From Massilia sp. H6 (GTDB taxonomy: Bacteria; Pseudomonadota; Gammaproteobacteria; Burkholderiales; Burkholderiaceae_D): a stretch of DNA of 64,000 nucleotides. Where the stretch lies: contig NZ_CP103371.1 of the NCBI RefSeq assembly GCF_024802625.1, positions 1,302,001 to 1,366,000 on the forward strand. Direction: 5' to 3'. Positions within the stretch are counted from its first letter, which is position 1, and each line of letters starts with the position of its first letter. The notes beneath the pieces were generated by a model. It was not told the origin of the DNA and did no database searches. It was given only the letters and a program-made list of their open reading frames with translations. The position numbers and the translations under genes are program-made. Below are positions 24,341 to 33,909 of the stretch, piece by piece.

Positions 24341-27286
24341 ATGTTCAGAAAGACAGTATTGGCGCGCGCGCTGACGATTGCATTTGCCGCCACAGTCGGC
24401 TCCACCGTTGTCGTTGGCGGCAGCGCCCACGCAGCTTCGAACTCGGCCGGCGACATCGTCGGACGCGCCGCGGCGGGCACCCTGATCACGATCGAGAACA
24501 AGTCGATCGGCCTGACCCGCACCCTGACCGTCAACAAGAATGGCGATTATCAGCTGACCATGCTGCCGCCGGGCACCTACACCGTGCGCGCCAAGCGTCC
24601 GGATGGCTCGCTCGAAGAGCGCCAGGTCGCGGTCAACGCCGGCGAAGCCGTGTCGTCGAATTTCGAAGCCGCCACCAATACTGTGGTCGTGACCGGCCGC
24701 CTGAACCGCATCGACGTCAAGTCGCCGGAATCGAGCATGGTGCTCAACGAAGCGGCGATCGACCGCATTCCGGTGGCGCGCGACGTCACCGCGGTGGCCC
24801 TGCTGGCGCCTGGCGCGACCCGCGGCGACGCGCGGATCGGCCAGACCACGCTGCGCGCCGGTAACGTGCCTTCGCTGGGCGGCGCTTCGCCCGCCGAAAA
24901 CGTCTATTACATCAATGGCTTCAACGTCACCAACATGCTCAACGGCGTGGCGTTCAACCAGGTGCCGTTCGAAGCGATCGCTTCGCAGCAGGTCAAGACC
25001 GGCGGTTACGGCCCCGAATACGGCCGTTCGCTCGGCGGCGTGCTGTCCATCACGACCAAGCGCGGCACCAACGAGTGGAAGGGCGGCGCCAACGTTATCT
25101 GGGAGCCGGTCGACCTGAAGGGCAGTTCGATCTACACCGAAGCGGGAAAGAGTACGAACAAATGGCTGGTCGCCGATCGTCCGGGCGGCACCGACGACAA
25201 GAAGGCCAACCTGTGGGCGGGCGGTCCGGTCATCCAGGACAAGCTGTTTGTCTTCGGCCTGGTACAGGGCGCCGACATCGAGCAGAAGACCTACGGCGTC
25301 AGCACGCAAACCATCGTCAAGAGCAATACACCGCGCTACCTGGTGAAAGCCGACTGGAACATCAACGACAACAATACCCTGGAGCTGACGGCCTTCAACG
25401 ACGAGAGCAAGGACAAGGTGCGCACCTTCGCGTCGCTGGCGCCTTATGCCACGCCACAGGGCGCGGAACGGCTGCCCGATGAGTACACCAGCGGCGGCCA
25501 GAACTACATCGCAAAATATACCTCGTGGCTGACCGACGATTTCACCGTCTCGGCCATGGCTGGCCTGGGCAAGTACAGCCGCGCATCGAGCATCGGCTCG
25601 GCGGCCTGCCCGTTCATTCGTGATGACCGGACCTCGGCGCGTCCGCGCCTGGGCTGCGCGACCACTTCCAACATCACCAATCCGGGCGCCAATGACGAAC
25701 GCAGGGCGATTCGCATCGATGCCGAGTGGAACCTGGGCGACCACGGCCTGCGCTTCGGCCTCGACAACGAGGAATACAAGGTTGTCGACGGCACCCAGAG
25801 TTCCGGCGGCGAGACCATCCTGATCAAAACCCTGGCGCCAGGCTCGGACCTGCCGGGCGGCTATGTCAATAACACCGGTGCGCCGATCGATTTCCTGCAA
25901 GTGCGCCATTTCGAGAACGGCGGCGCGTTTACCACCAAGAACTCGGCCTTTTACCTCGAAGACAACTGGCAGGTCACCCAGAACCTGGTCGCCAATATCG
26001 GCGTGCGCAGCGAATCGTTCGAGAACCTGAACGCCGACGACAAGACGTTCATCAAGGTCGACAACACGATCGCGCCGCGCTTTGGCCTGTCGTGGGACGT
26101 CAGGGGTGACCAGAGCTTGAAGCTGTTCGCCAATGCGGGACGGTATTACATCCCGGTGATGTCGAACACCAACGTGCGCCTGTCGGGTGCAGAACTCGAC
26201 TATACCGACCGCTTCGTCTACACCGGTTCCAACGGCGGCGACGCATTCCAGAATCCGGGCCGTGGCGCCCAGCTCGGCACCCGCACCATCAGTTCCAACG
26301 GCGAGGCGGGCGATCCGCGTTCGGTGGTCGATCCGAACATCAAGCCGATGTACCAGGACGAATTCATCCTCGGCGCCCAGCACGCGCTGGCCAATCGCTG
26401 GACCGTCGGCGCGAAAGTTACCTACCGCAAGCTCAAGAAGGTGATGGACGACATGTGCAACGGTCCGGGCGCCGAAGAATGGGCGCTGGCCAATGGCTAT
26501 AACGGCGACCAGGCCGCACTCATCGGCGGCGCGATCGACCACTGCTTCCTGTACAACCCCGGTGGCGACCTGACCGCCAACATCGACCTCGAAGATGGCA
26601 AGGGATTGACCGAAGTGGTGATTCCAGCGGCGTCGCTGGGCTTCCCGCAGCCGCAGCGCAAGTACACTGCGTTGGAACTGACCTTCGAGCGTGCATGGGA
26701 TGGCGTCTGGAACCTGCAAGGCTCTTATGTCTGGTCGAAGTCGCGCGGTAACACCGAAGGCTATGTCAAGTCGGACATCGGCCAGGACGACGCCGGCATC
26801 AGCCAGGACTGGGATTATCCCGGCCTGATGGAAGGCGCCTACGGCGACCTGCCAAACGATCGCCGCCATACCGTCAAGGTGTTCGGTGCCTACCAGGTCA
26901 CGCCAGAGCTGCGCCTGGGGGCGAACGCGATCATCCAGAGCGGCCGTCCGCTCAATTGCCTGGGCTATTACTCGGGCAACCTGGACACCGTGTCAATCCT
27001 GTACGGCGCGTCTTCGTTCTATTGCAACCGCCAGCTGAACCCGCGCGGTACGGTAGGCCGCCTCGAGTGGACGCGCGAGCTGAGCCTGCAGGCAAGCTAC
27101 GAGCCGGCATGGCTGCCGAAGACCACCTTCTCGATCGACGTCCTGAACGTGTTCAACGAACGCGGCATTACCCAGGTGAATGAAGCAGGCGAGTCGGCGC
27201 GCGGCACGCCTAGCCCGAACTACCTGCAACCTGGCGCCTTCCAGGCCGGCCGCAGCGTTCGCCTGATGGCGCAGTACGAGTTCTAA
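24341..27286 (+). CDS. TonB-dependent receptor with N-terminal carboxypeptidase-regulatory-like domain (Oar type)
   Basis: 981-residue outer-membrane protein. A signal peptide (about 1-35, ending SAHA) is followed by a carboxypeptidase-regulatory-like beta domain (about 38-110; GDYQLTMLPPGTYTVRAKRPDG). A plug domain (about 120-235; VYYINGFNVTNML, GYGPEYGRSLGGVLSITTKRGTNEWKG) leads to a large barrel that ends in the aromatic terminus QYEF. This layout is that of Oar-like receptors, which in other bacteria import or secrete large substrates. ATG at 24341 has GAGGGA 8 bp upstream. The substrate cannot be told. A terminator follows. Confidence 0.88.
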   Translation: MFRKTVLARALTIAFAATVGSTVVVGGSAHAASNSAGDIVGRAAAGTLITIENKSIGLTRTLTVNKNGDYQLTMLPPGTYTVRAKRPDGSLEERQVAVNAGEAVSSNFEAATNTVVVTGRLNRIDVKSPESSMVLNEAAIDRIPVARDVTAVALLAPGATRGDARIGQTTLRAGNVPSLGGASPAENVYYINGFNVTNMLNGVAFNQVPFEAIASQQVKTGGYGPEYGRSLGGVLSITTKRGTNEWKGGANVIWEPVDLKGSSIYTEAGKSTNKWLVADRPGGTDDKKANLWAGGPVIQDKLFVFGLVQGADIEQKTYGVSTQTIVKSNTPRYLVKADWNINDNNTLELTAFNDESKDKVRTFASLAPYATPQGAERLPDEYTSGGQNYIAKYTSWLTDDFTVSAMAGLGKYSRASSIGSAACPFIRDDRTSARPRLGCATTSNITNPGANDERRAIRIDAEWNLGDHGLRFGLDNEEYKVVDGTQSSGGETILIKTLAPGSDLPGGYVNNTGAPIDFLQVRHFENGGAFTTKNSAFYLEDNWQVTQNLVANIGVRSESFENLNADDKTFIKVDNTIAPRFGLSWDVRGDQSLKLFANAGRYYIPVMSNTNVRLSGAELDYTDRFVYTGSNGGDAFQNPGRGAQLGTRTISSNGEAGDPRSVVDPNIKPMYQDEFILGAQHALANRWTVGAKVTYRKLKKVMDDMCNGPGAEEWALANGYNGDQAALIGGAIDHCFLYNPGGDLTANIDLEDGKGLTEVVIPAASLGFPQPQRKYTALELTFERAWDGVWNLQGSYVWSKSRGNTEGYVKSDIGQDDAGISQDWDYPGLMEGAYGDLPNDRRHTVKVFGAYQVTPELRLGANAIIQSGRPLNCLGYYSGNLDTVSILYGASSFYCNRQLNPRGTVGRLEWTRELSLQASYEPAWLPKTTFSIDVLNVFNERGITQVNEAGESARGTPSPNYLQPGAFQAGRSVRLMAQYEF

Positions 27287-27310
27287 ACAGCGCAACCGGC
27301 TGATCTGCAC

Positions 27311-27334
27311 AGGCCGCCTTCGGGCGGCCTTTTC
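27311..27334 (+). terminator. Rho-independent terminator of the Oar-type TBDR gene
   Basis: Arms AGGCCGCC and GGCGGCCT around a TTCG loop, followed by a short T run, 24 bp after the stop. Confidence 0.85.
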
Positions 27335-27664
27335 AATTCCGTCTCCGTTTTGCTAGCAAATCTGCATTTGTACCAAGACATTACGTTGTATGCCTACAAC
27401 GCCCAAATTGCAAATGTCTGGTGGCGCCAAGTCATGCAGACCGAATAATTGTCGCTATATTGCTCAGTTCGCCAGATATACAGACGATTAGCATATAAAT
27501 CTGCTAACGGTGCGCAAGTTCCTCTCATCGTGCTGCGTGCGGCTTGTATCTGCGCGAAGCGCTTGAGACCGATTTCTCACTGTTTCAATACATGAGTTCG
27601 TCGATAGCGGATTACGCCAGAAGCGAAGCTGTTGCTTTCGTTCCTGATACCCCCCGCGGCTGAA

Positions 27665-27694
27665 TTGACACTTTTGCCAACGGTATGGTTTTAT
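27665..27694 (+). promoter_or_regulatory. Candidate promoter of the second TBDR
   Basis: TTGACA (27665-27670), 18-bp spacer, TTTTAT (27689-27694). The predicted start of transcription (about 27701) falls at the edge of a perfect inverted repeat. Confidence 0.5.
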
Positions 27695-27702
27695 GTATTT
27701 AT

Positions 27703-27736
27703 TCAAATAACGTTTTCTTTCTAGCCCGTTATTTGA
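27703..27736. promoter_or_regulatory. Perfect 10-bp inverted repeat at the predicted transcription start
   Basis: TCAAATAACG (27703-27712) and CGTTATTTGA (27727-27736) are exact reverse complements separated by 14 bp. The position just behind the -10 element suggests an operator, or a hairpin at the 5' end of the mRNA. Confidence 0.5.
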
Positions 27737-27862
27737 GACTGCGCGTACTAGTGAGCCGAGTACGAAAGAATGACACCGTCGAAAAGCGGTGGATATACAG
27801 ATGTTGTGATTTGACTGGTCCCACAGACATCCTTCAATCCGGCGCGCGAGCAATCGTGGGCA

Positions 27863-27932
27863 GGGCGCCGGCAACGGCGCCCGGGTTCGATGGAGACAGC
27901 CGGGTCCGCGCCGGTACGCCGGCAGGGCCCGG
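27863..27932 (+). other. Two GC-rich hairpins in the leader of the second TBDR mRNA
   Basis: Hairpin 1: GGGCGCCG (27863-27870), loop GCAA, CGGCGCCC (27875-27882). Hairpin 2: CCGGGTCC (27900-27907) pairs with GGGCCCGG (27925-27932) through one G-U, with an inner CCGG-TACG-CCGG. They end about 30 bp before the ribosome binding site. Confidence 0.5.
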
Positions 27933-27978
27933 TAAGAAGAAAAACCACCCTCAGAAAAGCCCAGAAGGAGAAGTACAC

Positions 27979-30864
27979 ATGACGTTCAAATTGAAGTCGC
28001 TGCCGCTCGCAGTTGCCGCCGTGGTCGCCAGCGGCGCCCTGGTCGGCGCCCCAGCCTTTGCGCAGACCACCGATACCGCGGCAACCGCACAGCGCGTGGT
28101 CGTTACCGGCTCGCTGATCAGCCGCGCCAATACCGAAACCCCGGCCCCGGTCCAGGTGCTGACCGCCGCCGACATCCAGAAGAGCGGCAAGACCTCGGTC
28201 GCCGAACTGCTGACCGACCTGGCAGCCAATGGCGCCGGTACCCTGGGCACCGGCTTCGCCGGCGCATTCGCCAATGGCGCATCGGGCATCTCGCTGCGCG
28301 GCCTGACGGTCGGCGCGACCCTGGTCCTGATCGACGGTCACCGCATGGCACCGTACCCGTTGTCGGACGATGCCCAGCGCTCGTTCGTCGACGTCTCGTC
28401 GATTCCGTTCGACGCCATCGAAAGCATCGAAGTGCTCAAGTCCGGCGCGTCGTCGCTGTATGGCTCGGACGCGATCGCCGGCGTGATCAACATCAAGCTC
28501 AAGAAAAACCTGACCGGCACCCGCCTGTCGACCGAAGTGGGCGACACCCAGCATGGCGGCGGCAAGACCAAGCGCGCCTCGATCAGCACCGGCATCGGTA
28601 ACCTGGACCAGGATGGCTACAACGCCTTCATCACCGCCGAATGGCGCAAGCAGGGTTCGATCAAGGTCGCCCAGCGCGAGCAGTTCGGCTATGCCAACCG
28701 CGACTGGCGTGAGCGCGGCGGCAACAACATCAACCTGGGTGTGCCGACCAACCTGAACAACTTCCTGACCGCCACCAACACCCCGTTCCTGTACAACCCG
28801 ACGAACCCGAACAACCCGGCTGGCGTGACCAACGTCAACAATCCGGCCAACTACGTGTTCCTCGACCCGAGCAAGTGTAATTTTGCCCTGTACCGCGCGG
28901 GCGGTTGCCAGGTCAACGACACCGCGTCGAACATCCAGCCGGAAACCGAAAACATCAACCTGATGATCGGTATGACCAAGAAGCTGAGCGATAACTGGGA
29001 ACTGAACCTGAAAGGTTCGATGTTCCAGCGCGACAGCAGCAACAACCGCAACGCCAACCCGGCCGCCTATAACCCGACCGTCTTCAACGGCTTCACCACG
29101 CTCAACAACGGCGTGCTGGTCTCGCGTGTGGGCGCCATCCCGAGCACCACCTTCGCACCGGGCGCGCCGGTCGGCGCCAACGTCACCAATCCGTTCGCCC
29201 AGAATGCGCGCCTGTACGGCTACATCGCCGACATCGGTCCTAACCTGACCACCAACAACCGCGCCACCAGCACCCGTTTCAGCGCCGACATCGTCGGTGA
29301 CGCGATGGGCTGGGATATCCGCGCCGGCGTCGGCGCCACCCGCGTCAAGAGCGACCTCGACTACAGTGGTTACGTCAACCGCAGCAACCTGTACAGCTTG
29401 CTGCGCAGCGGCAGCTGGAACGTGTTGGGCAACAACTCGCCAGCCCTGGTCGCGGCCGTGTCGCCAAAGTTCGGCAACAAGATCGAGTCGACCCTGAACT
29501 ACGCCGACCTGGTCGGTTCGCGCGAACTGATGCAGCTCGGCGCAGGTCCACTGGCACTGGCAGTAGGCGCTCACTGGCATGAGCGCAAGCAGAATGCACC
29601 GGCCTCGTCGCTGACCCGGATCGGCGCGGTGGGCAACACCTCGGCCTTCACCGTCGGCGACGATACCAACACGGCGGTGTTCGCTGAACTGCAGGCTACC
29701 CCGGTCAAGAACCTGGAAGTGGGCATCTCGGGTCGTTACGACCACTACGACACCTACGGCAACTCGTTCACCCCGGCGGCCAACTTCAAGTGGGCGCCAG
29801 TCAAGCAGTTCGCCATGCGCGGTACCTTCGCACGCGGCTTCCGCGCGCCTAACCCGGCCGAAGTGGGCAACGCCGGTTCGTTCTTCACCTTCAACGCGAT
29901 CAACGACCCGCTGCTGTGCGCCAACGGCAGCCGTACCACCGCCGGCAACGTGCCGTCGGCCTGCGGCTTCGCACCGCCCTACGTCCAGACCACCAATCCC
30001 GACCTGCAGCCAGAGAAGTCGAAGTCCTACACCCTGGGTATCATCGTCGAGCCGATGCGTGGCCTGAACATGTCGCTGGACTACTACAAGATCCGCATCA
30101 ACAACCTGGTCGTCACCCAGGCTGGTAACGATCCTAGCTTCGTCCCGACCTGGGTGCGCGGCCCGGTAGCGACGATCGACATCGCCACCGGCAGCGGCAG
30201 CAACACCGCCCCTGGCACCCCGGCGGCGGGGCCGATCCTGTACGGCCTGTCGCCATACATCAACGCCGGCAGCACCGAAACCCACGGCGTGGAAGCGGAC
30301 GTACGTTACCGCTGGCGCCTGGCCAACGACATGGGCACCGTGTCGGCCAACCTGAGCGCGGCGCACACCTTCGGCTATGTCACCTCGATCGGCGACTTGT
30401 CCTACCAGCTGGCAGGCACGCAAGGCCCGTCGTCGGTTGGCGGCGCCACCGGTAACCCGAAACAGCGTGCACAGTTCACCCTCGGCTACAACCGCGGCCC
30501 GCTGGACGTGACCACCACCGTGAACTACACGAGTGGCTTCTCGACCATCGACCCGGCACTGGGCGAGACCGACTGCGCAACCACCGCGGAACACGTTGGC
30601 GGCCGCGCCTATTTCGCTGGCCTGATCCAGCCAGCGAACTACTGCGAAGTGTCGTCGTTCACCTCGACCAACCTGAACGTGTCGTACAAGATCACCCCGA
30701 ACCTCACCGTTCGTGGCGCGATCCTGAACGTGTTCGACAAGCAGGCACCGTACGACGTCGCTACCTATGGCAATGCCGGCGCCGGTACGTCGTACAACGC
30801 TTCGCTGCACCAGCCTGGCGCCATCGGCCGCTTCTTCAGCCTGGGCCTGGCTTACCAGTTCTAA
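27979..30864 (+). CDS. TonB-dependent receptor (second of six)
   Basis: 961-residue outer-membrane transporter. Signal peptide 1-29 (ending PAFAQ), a TonB-box-like segment QRVVVTGSL (about 37-45), plug domain (about 50-165; SLRGLTVGATLVLIDGHRM, SGASSLYGSDAIAGVINIKLK split), barrel to the terminal LAYQF. Cys pairs occur in predicted loops, such as KCNFALYRAGGC. ATG at 27979 has AAGGAG 9 bp upstream; an open frame extends further upstream but that part lacks receptor character. No TonB, ExbBD or FecIR partner is adjacent. The next gene is convergent, and two hairpins lie between them. Substrate unknown. Confidence 0.9.
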   Translation: MTFKLKSLPLAVAAVVASGALVGAPAFAQTTDTAATAQRVVVTGSLISRANTETPAPVQVLTAADIQKSGKTSVAELLTDLAANGAGTLGTGFAGAFANGASGISLRGLTVGATLVLIDGHRMAPYPLSDDAQRSFVDVSSIPFDAIESIEVLKSGASSLYGSDAIAGVINIKLKKNLTGTRLSTEVGDTQHGGGKTKRASISTGIGNLDQDGYNAFITAEWRKQGSIKVAQREQFGYANRDWRERGGNNINLGVPTNLNNFLTATNTPFLYNPTNPNNPAGVTNVNNPANYVFLDPSKCNFALYRAGGCQVNDTASNIQPETENINLMIGMTKKLSDNWELNLKGSMFQRDSSNNRNANPAAYNPTVFNGFTTLNNGVLVSRVGAIPSTTFAPGAPVGANVTNPFAQNARLYGYIADIGPNLTTNNRATSTRFSADIVGDAMGWDIRAGVGATRVKSDLDYSGYVNRSNLYSLLRSGSWNVLGNNSPALVAAVSPKFGNKIESTLNYADLVGSRELMQLGAGPLALAVGAHWHERKQNAPASSLTRIGAVGNTSAFTVGDDTNTAVFAELQATPVKNLEVGISGRYDHYDTYGNSFTPAANFKWAPVKQFAMRGTFARGFRAPNPAEVGNAGSFFTFNAINDPLLCANGSRTTAGNVPSACGFAPPYVQTTNPDLQPEKSKSYTLGIIVEPMRGLNMSLDYYKIRINNLVVTQAGNDPSFVPTWVRGPVATIDIATGSGSNTAPGTPAAGPILYGLSPYINAGSTETHGVEADVRYRWRLANDMGTVSANLSAAHTFGYVTSIGDLSYQLAGTQGPSSVGGATGNPKQRAQFTLGYNRGPLDVTTTVNYTSGFSTIDPALGETDCATTAEHVGGRAYFAGLIQPANYCEVSSFTSTNLNVSYKITPNLTVRGAILNVFDKQAPYDVATYGNAGAGTSYNASLHQPGAIGRFFSLGLAYQF

Positions 30865-30874
30865 GCACGCCCGA

Positions 30875-30901
30875 GCAGGCAGCGGCAGTGCCGCTGCCTG
30901 C
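30875..30901. repeat. 27-bp perfect palindrome after the second TBDR gene
   Basis: The 13-bp arms GCAGGCAGCGGCA (30875-30887) and TGCCGCTGCCTGC (30889-30901) are separated by one G. It lies 11 bp after the receptor stop, upstream of the true terminator. Confidence 0.8.
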
Positions 30902-30911
30902 CAGGTACACA

Positions 30912-30949
30912 CCCCCGCAACGGGCTTTCCTGTTGTGGGGGTTTTTTAT
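30912..30949 (+). terminator. Rho-independent terminator of the second TBDR gene
   Basis: CCCCCGCAAC pairs with GTTGTGGGGG (one mismatch/wobble), followed by TTTTTT. Confidence 0.88.
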
Positions 30950-30967
30950 TGGGATGGTTCCCTCACC

Positions 30968-31699
30968 CTACATGCCGCCCCACACCCCGCCCAGCATCGC
31001 CAGCGCCGCCAGCGCCGCCGTTTCCGTGCGCAGAACGCGCGGTCCGATCGACAGCGCCAGCGCGCCGCTGGCCAGCGCCGCGTCTTCTTCCTCGCGCGTG
31101 AAGCCGCCTTCGGGGCCCACCATCAGGGTCAGTGCCTGCGCCGCATTGGCCTGCGCCCAGCCTGCCAGCGACTGCGTCGCGCGCGGGCTGAGCAAGATGC
31201 GCGGCTGCGCGGGCAGGGCAGAAGCGCCTAGCCAGCGGCCGAAGTCGGCCACCGGCGCCAGGCTTGCCAGGCGGTTGCGCCCGCACTGCTCGGACGCCGC
31301 TTCGATCACGCCCAGCCAGTGGGCGTGGCGTTTTTCGGCGCGCTCGGCGGAAAGCCGCACCACGCTGCGCTGGGCCGCCAGCGGCTGCACGCCGGCAACG
31401 CCAAGCTCCACCGCCTTTTCGATGATCCAGTCCATCTTGGCGCCCTCGGGCAGGCCCTGGGCCAGGGTCACGGCATACGGCAGCTCGACCTCGACTGAGC
31501 TGAATTCGCCAACGGTGGCGCTGGCGCGCTTCTTGCCGATATCGGCCAGCAGCGCCGCATATTGGCCGCCACGGCCGTCGAACAGGGTCAGGGCCGCGCC
31601 CGGTTGCATTCTTACAACGTGCAAATGATGGGCAACCGATTCGGGCAGGTCGATGGTGGCGCCGCTGGCAAGCGGCTGTGGGGAATAAAAACGGGGCAT
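30968..31699 (-). CDS. rsmE: 16S rRNA (uracil(1498)-N(3))-methyltransferase RsmE
   Basis: 243-residue SPOUT methyltransferase that methylates U1498 of 16S rRNA. An N-terminal PUA-like part ([32 protein letters not shown]) leads to the SPOUT core with [13 protein letters not shown] and the knot motifs [14 protein letters not shown] and [17 protein letters not shown]. The start at 31699 (MPRFYS) has AGGA about 7 bp upstream and is the family start. A much longer in-frame reading on this strand runs antisense through tkt and is not real. It is divergent from tkt across 123 bp. Confidence 0.95.
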   Translation of the reverse strand: MPRFYSPQPLASGATIDLPESVAHHLHVVRMQPGAALTLFDGRGGQYAALLADIGKKRASATVGEFSSVEVELPYAVTLAQGLPEGAKMDWIIEKAVELGVAGVQPLAAQRSVVRLSAERAEKRHAHWLGVIEAASEQCGRNRLASLAPVADFGRWLGASALPAQPRILLSPRATQSLAGWAQANAAQALTLMVGPEGGFTREEEDAALASGALALSIGPRVLRTETAALAALAMLGGVWGGM

Positions 31700-31822
31700 G
31701 CGGTTCCTGGGGAGAGCGAGGCAAAGCTGCATTTTAATTCGGCAGCTAGGTGCTCTGGTAAAATACGGGGTTACGGCCAGCCGTTCCGCCACCGCTTCCC
31801 AATCCAGACGATACGTACTTTC

Positions 31823-33820
31823 ATGAAATCTACGCAAACCACCACCTTGATGGCCAACGCGATCCGCGCGCTGGCGATGGACGCTGTCCAGAAAGCAAAC
31901 TCCGGCCATCCGGGCATGCCGATGGGCATGGCCGAGATCGGCGTCGCGTTGTGGGACAAGCATTACCGCCACAACCCGGCCAATCCGGGCTGGATGAACC
32001 GCGACCGCTTCCTGCTGTCGAATGGCCACGGCTCGATGCTGCATTACGCGATGCTGCACCTGTCGGGCTACGACCTGAGCATGGACGACTTGCGCGATTT
32101 CCGCCAGTTGCACTCGAAGACCGCCGGCCACCCGGAAGTGTTCGTCACCCCGGGCGTGGAAACCACCACCGGCCCGCTGGGCCAGGGCATCGCCAATTCG
32201 GTCGGCATGGCGCTGGCCGAGTGGCTGATGGGCTACGAGTTCAATCGTCCAGGCTACGACGTGGTGGATCACCACACCTATGCCTTCCTGGGCGACGGCT
32301 GCCTGATGGAAGGCATCTCGCACGAAGTGGCCTCGTTGGCCGGTACCCTGCGCCTGAACAAGCTGATCTGGCTGTACGACGACAACGGCATCTCGATCGA
32401 TGGCCGTGTCGAGGGCTGGTTCACCGACGACACGCAAAAGCGCTTCGAGGCCTATGGCTGGAACGTGATCCCGGCCGTTGACGGCCATGACGTGGCAGCC
32501 GTTTCCAGCGCGATCGAAGCGGCCAAGGCATCGAGCCGTCCGACCCTGATCTGCTGCAAGACCATTATCGGCAAGGGCGCTCCAAACCTGGAAGGCGGCG
32601 ACAAGGTCCATGGCGCCCCGCTGGGCGACAAGGAAATTGCCGCCGTGCGCCAGCACCTGGTCTGGGATCCGGTACCGTTCGACATCCCGGCCGAGCTGTA
32701 CGAAGCCTGGGATGCAAAAGCGCGCGGCGCGCAGCTCGAGACCGAATGGAACACCATGTTCGCCGAGTACCGCGGCAAGCACCCGGAACTGGCCGCCGAG
32801 TTCGAGCGCCGCATGCTGGGCCAGCTGCCAGGCAATTTCAGCGACGTGCTCGATGCCGCCATCGCCGCCTGCGTCGAGAAAAAAGAAACCATCGCCACCC
32901 GCAAGGCCTCGCAGAACGCGATCCAGGCCCTGGCGCCCAGCCTGCCCGAATTCCTGGGCGGCTCGGCCGACCTGACTGGCTCGAACCTGACCAACTGGAA
33001 AGAGTCGGTGGCGGTGCGCTCGGGCATTCCGGGTAACCACATCAACTATGGCGTGCGCGAATTCGGCATGGCCGCGATCCAGAACGGTGTCGCCCTGCAC
33101 GGTGGCTTCATTCCGTTCGGTGCCACCTTCCTGACCTTCTCGGACTACAGCCGCAACGCGCTGCGCATGGCCGCGCTGATGAAGATCCGCTCGATCTTCG
33201 TGTTCACCCACGACTCGATCGGCCTGGGCGAAGACGGCCCGACCCACCAGTCGGTGGAACATGTGTCGTCGCTGCGCCTGATCCCGAACCTGGACAACTG
33301 GCGTCCATGCGACACGGTCGAATCGGCAGTGGCATGGGGCGCGGCGGTGCAGCGCAAGGATGGCCCGTCGACCCTGATCTTCTCGCGCCAGAACCTGCCG
33401 TTCATGGAGCGCGATGCCGCGGCGCTGGCCAATGTCGCCAGGGGCGGCTACGTGCTGCGCGACGCCGCGAATGCCAAAGTCATCCTGATCGCCACCGGTT
33501 CGGAAGTCGAACTGGCAATGAAGGCGGCCGATGCGCTGGCAGGCGAGGGCATCGCTGCGCGCGTGGTGTCGATGCCGTCGACCGACGTGTTCGATCGCCA
33601 GGATGCGGCCTACAAGGCGTCGGTCCTGACCCGCGGCATTCCACGCGTGGCCATCGAAGCCGGCGTGACCGACTTCTGGTACAAGTATGTGGGCCTGGAA
33701 GGGGCCGTGGTCGGTATCGACACCTTCGGCGAATCGGCGCCGGCGCCAGTGCTGTTCAAGCACTTCGGCTTCACCGTCGAGAACGTGGTGGCCAAGGTCA
33801 AGGTCGTCATCGCGAACTAA
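31823..33820 (+). CDS. tkt: Transketolase
   Basis: 665-residue thiamine-diphosphate enzyme of the pentose phosphate pathway that moves two-carbon units between sugar phosphates. Signatures are [12 protein letters not shown] near 28, [14 protein letters not shown], the ThDP motif [32 protein letters not shown] (split, starting near 157), the catalytic Glu region [10 protein letters not shown] and [18 protein letters not shown]. Length is standard. The gene is followed by a terminator and then gap, a common tkt-gap order in betaproteobacteria. Confidence 0.97.
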   Translation: MKSTQTTTLMANAIRALAMDAVQKANSGHPGMPMGMAEIGVALWDKHYRHNPANPGWMNRDRFLLSNGHGSMLHYAMLHLSGYDLSMDDLRDFRQLHSKTAGHPEVFVTPGVETTTGPLGQGIANSVGMALAEWLMGYEFNRPGYDVVDHHTYAFLGDGCLMEGISHEVASLAGTLRLNKLIWLYDDNGISIDGRVEGWFTDDTQKRFEAYGWNVIPAVDGHDVAAVSSAIEAAKASSRPTLICCKTIIGKGAPNLEGGDKVHGAPLGDKEIAAVRQHLVWDPVPFDIPAELYEAWDAKARGAQLETEWNTMFAEYRGKHPELAAEFERRMLGQLPGNFSDVLDAAIAACVEKKETIATRKASQNAIQALAPSLPEFLGGSADLTGSNLTNWKESVAVRSGIPGNHINYGVREFGMAAIQNGVALHGGFIPFGATFLTFSDYSRNALRMAALMKIRSIFVFTHDSIGLGEDGPTHQSVEHVSSLRLIPNLDNWRPCDTVESAVAWGAAVQRKDGPSTLIFSRQNLPFMERDAAALANVARGGYVLRDAANAKVILIATGSEVELAMKAADALAGEGIAARVVSMPSTDVFDRQDAAYKASVLTRGIPRVAIEAGVTDFWYKYVGLEGAVVGIDTFGESAPAPVLFKHFGFTVENVVAKVKVVIAN

Positions 33821-33831
33821 TTGTTTTGATG

Positions 33832-33860
33832 CATGGCGCCCGGGACGGCGCCATGTTTTT
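33832..33860 (+). terminator. Terminator between tkt and gap
   Basis: CATGGCGCC (33832-33840) pairs with GGCGCCATG (33847-33855), loop CGGGAC, followed by TTTTT. Confidence 0.8.
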
Positions 33861-33909
33861 ATCCGGATCCTCGGTACGAGAAAAGCTTTTTTTTAATCAG
33901 GAGCAGAGT

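Larger units (their letters stand above)
27287..27978 (+). other. Long control and leader region of the second TBDR, 692 bp
   Basis: After the terminator at 27311-27334 the sequence is A+T-rich to about 27830. It holds a promoter candidate (27665-27694), a perfect 10-bp inverted repeat (27703-27736) and two GC-rich hairpins just before the receptor gene (27863-27882 and 27900-27932). If the promoter is right, the receptor mRNA has an untranslated leader of about 278 nt. No coding frame is credible here. Confidence 0.5.

Noticed and set aside
27685..27978. Upstream extension of the second TBDR frame
   Set aside because: It lacks a signal peptide and receptor character, contains the predicted promoter and hairpins, and the ATG at 27979 has a strong ribosome binding site followed by a normal signal peptide.
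27748..30912. Very long open frame opposite the second TBDR gene
   Set aside because: Codon bias in GC-rich genes leaves the opposite strand open. The translation is Arg/Val/Gly-rich with no domain, and the receptor frame has clear family motifs. The same applies to the open frames opposite the other receptors (for example 39244-42111, 42299-45085, 56803-59856).
31700..33763. N-terminal extension of RsmE running antisense through tkt
   Set aside because: The RsmE family begins at MPRFYS (31699), which has its own ribosome binding site. The upstream part is the antisense of transketolase.
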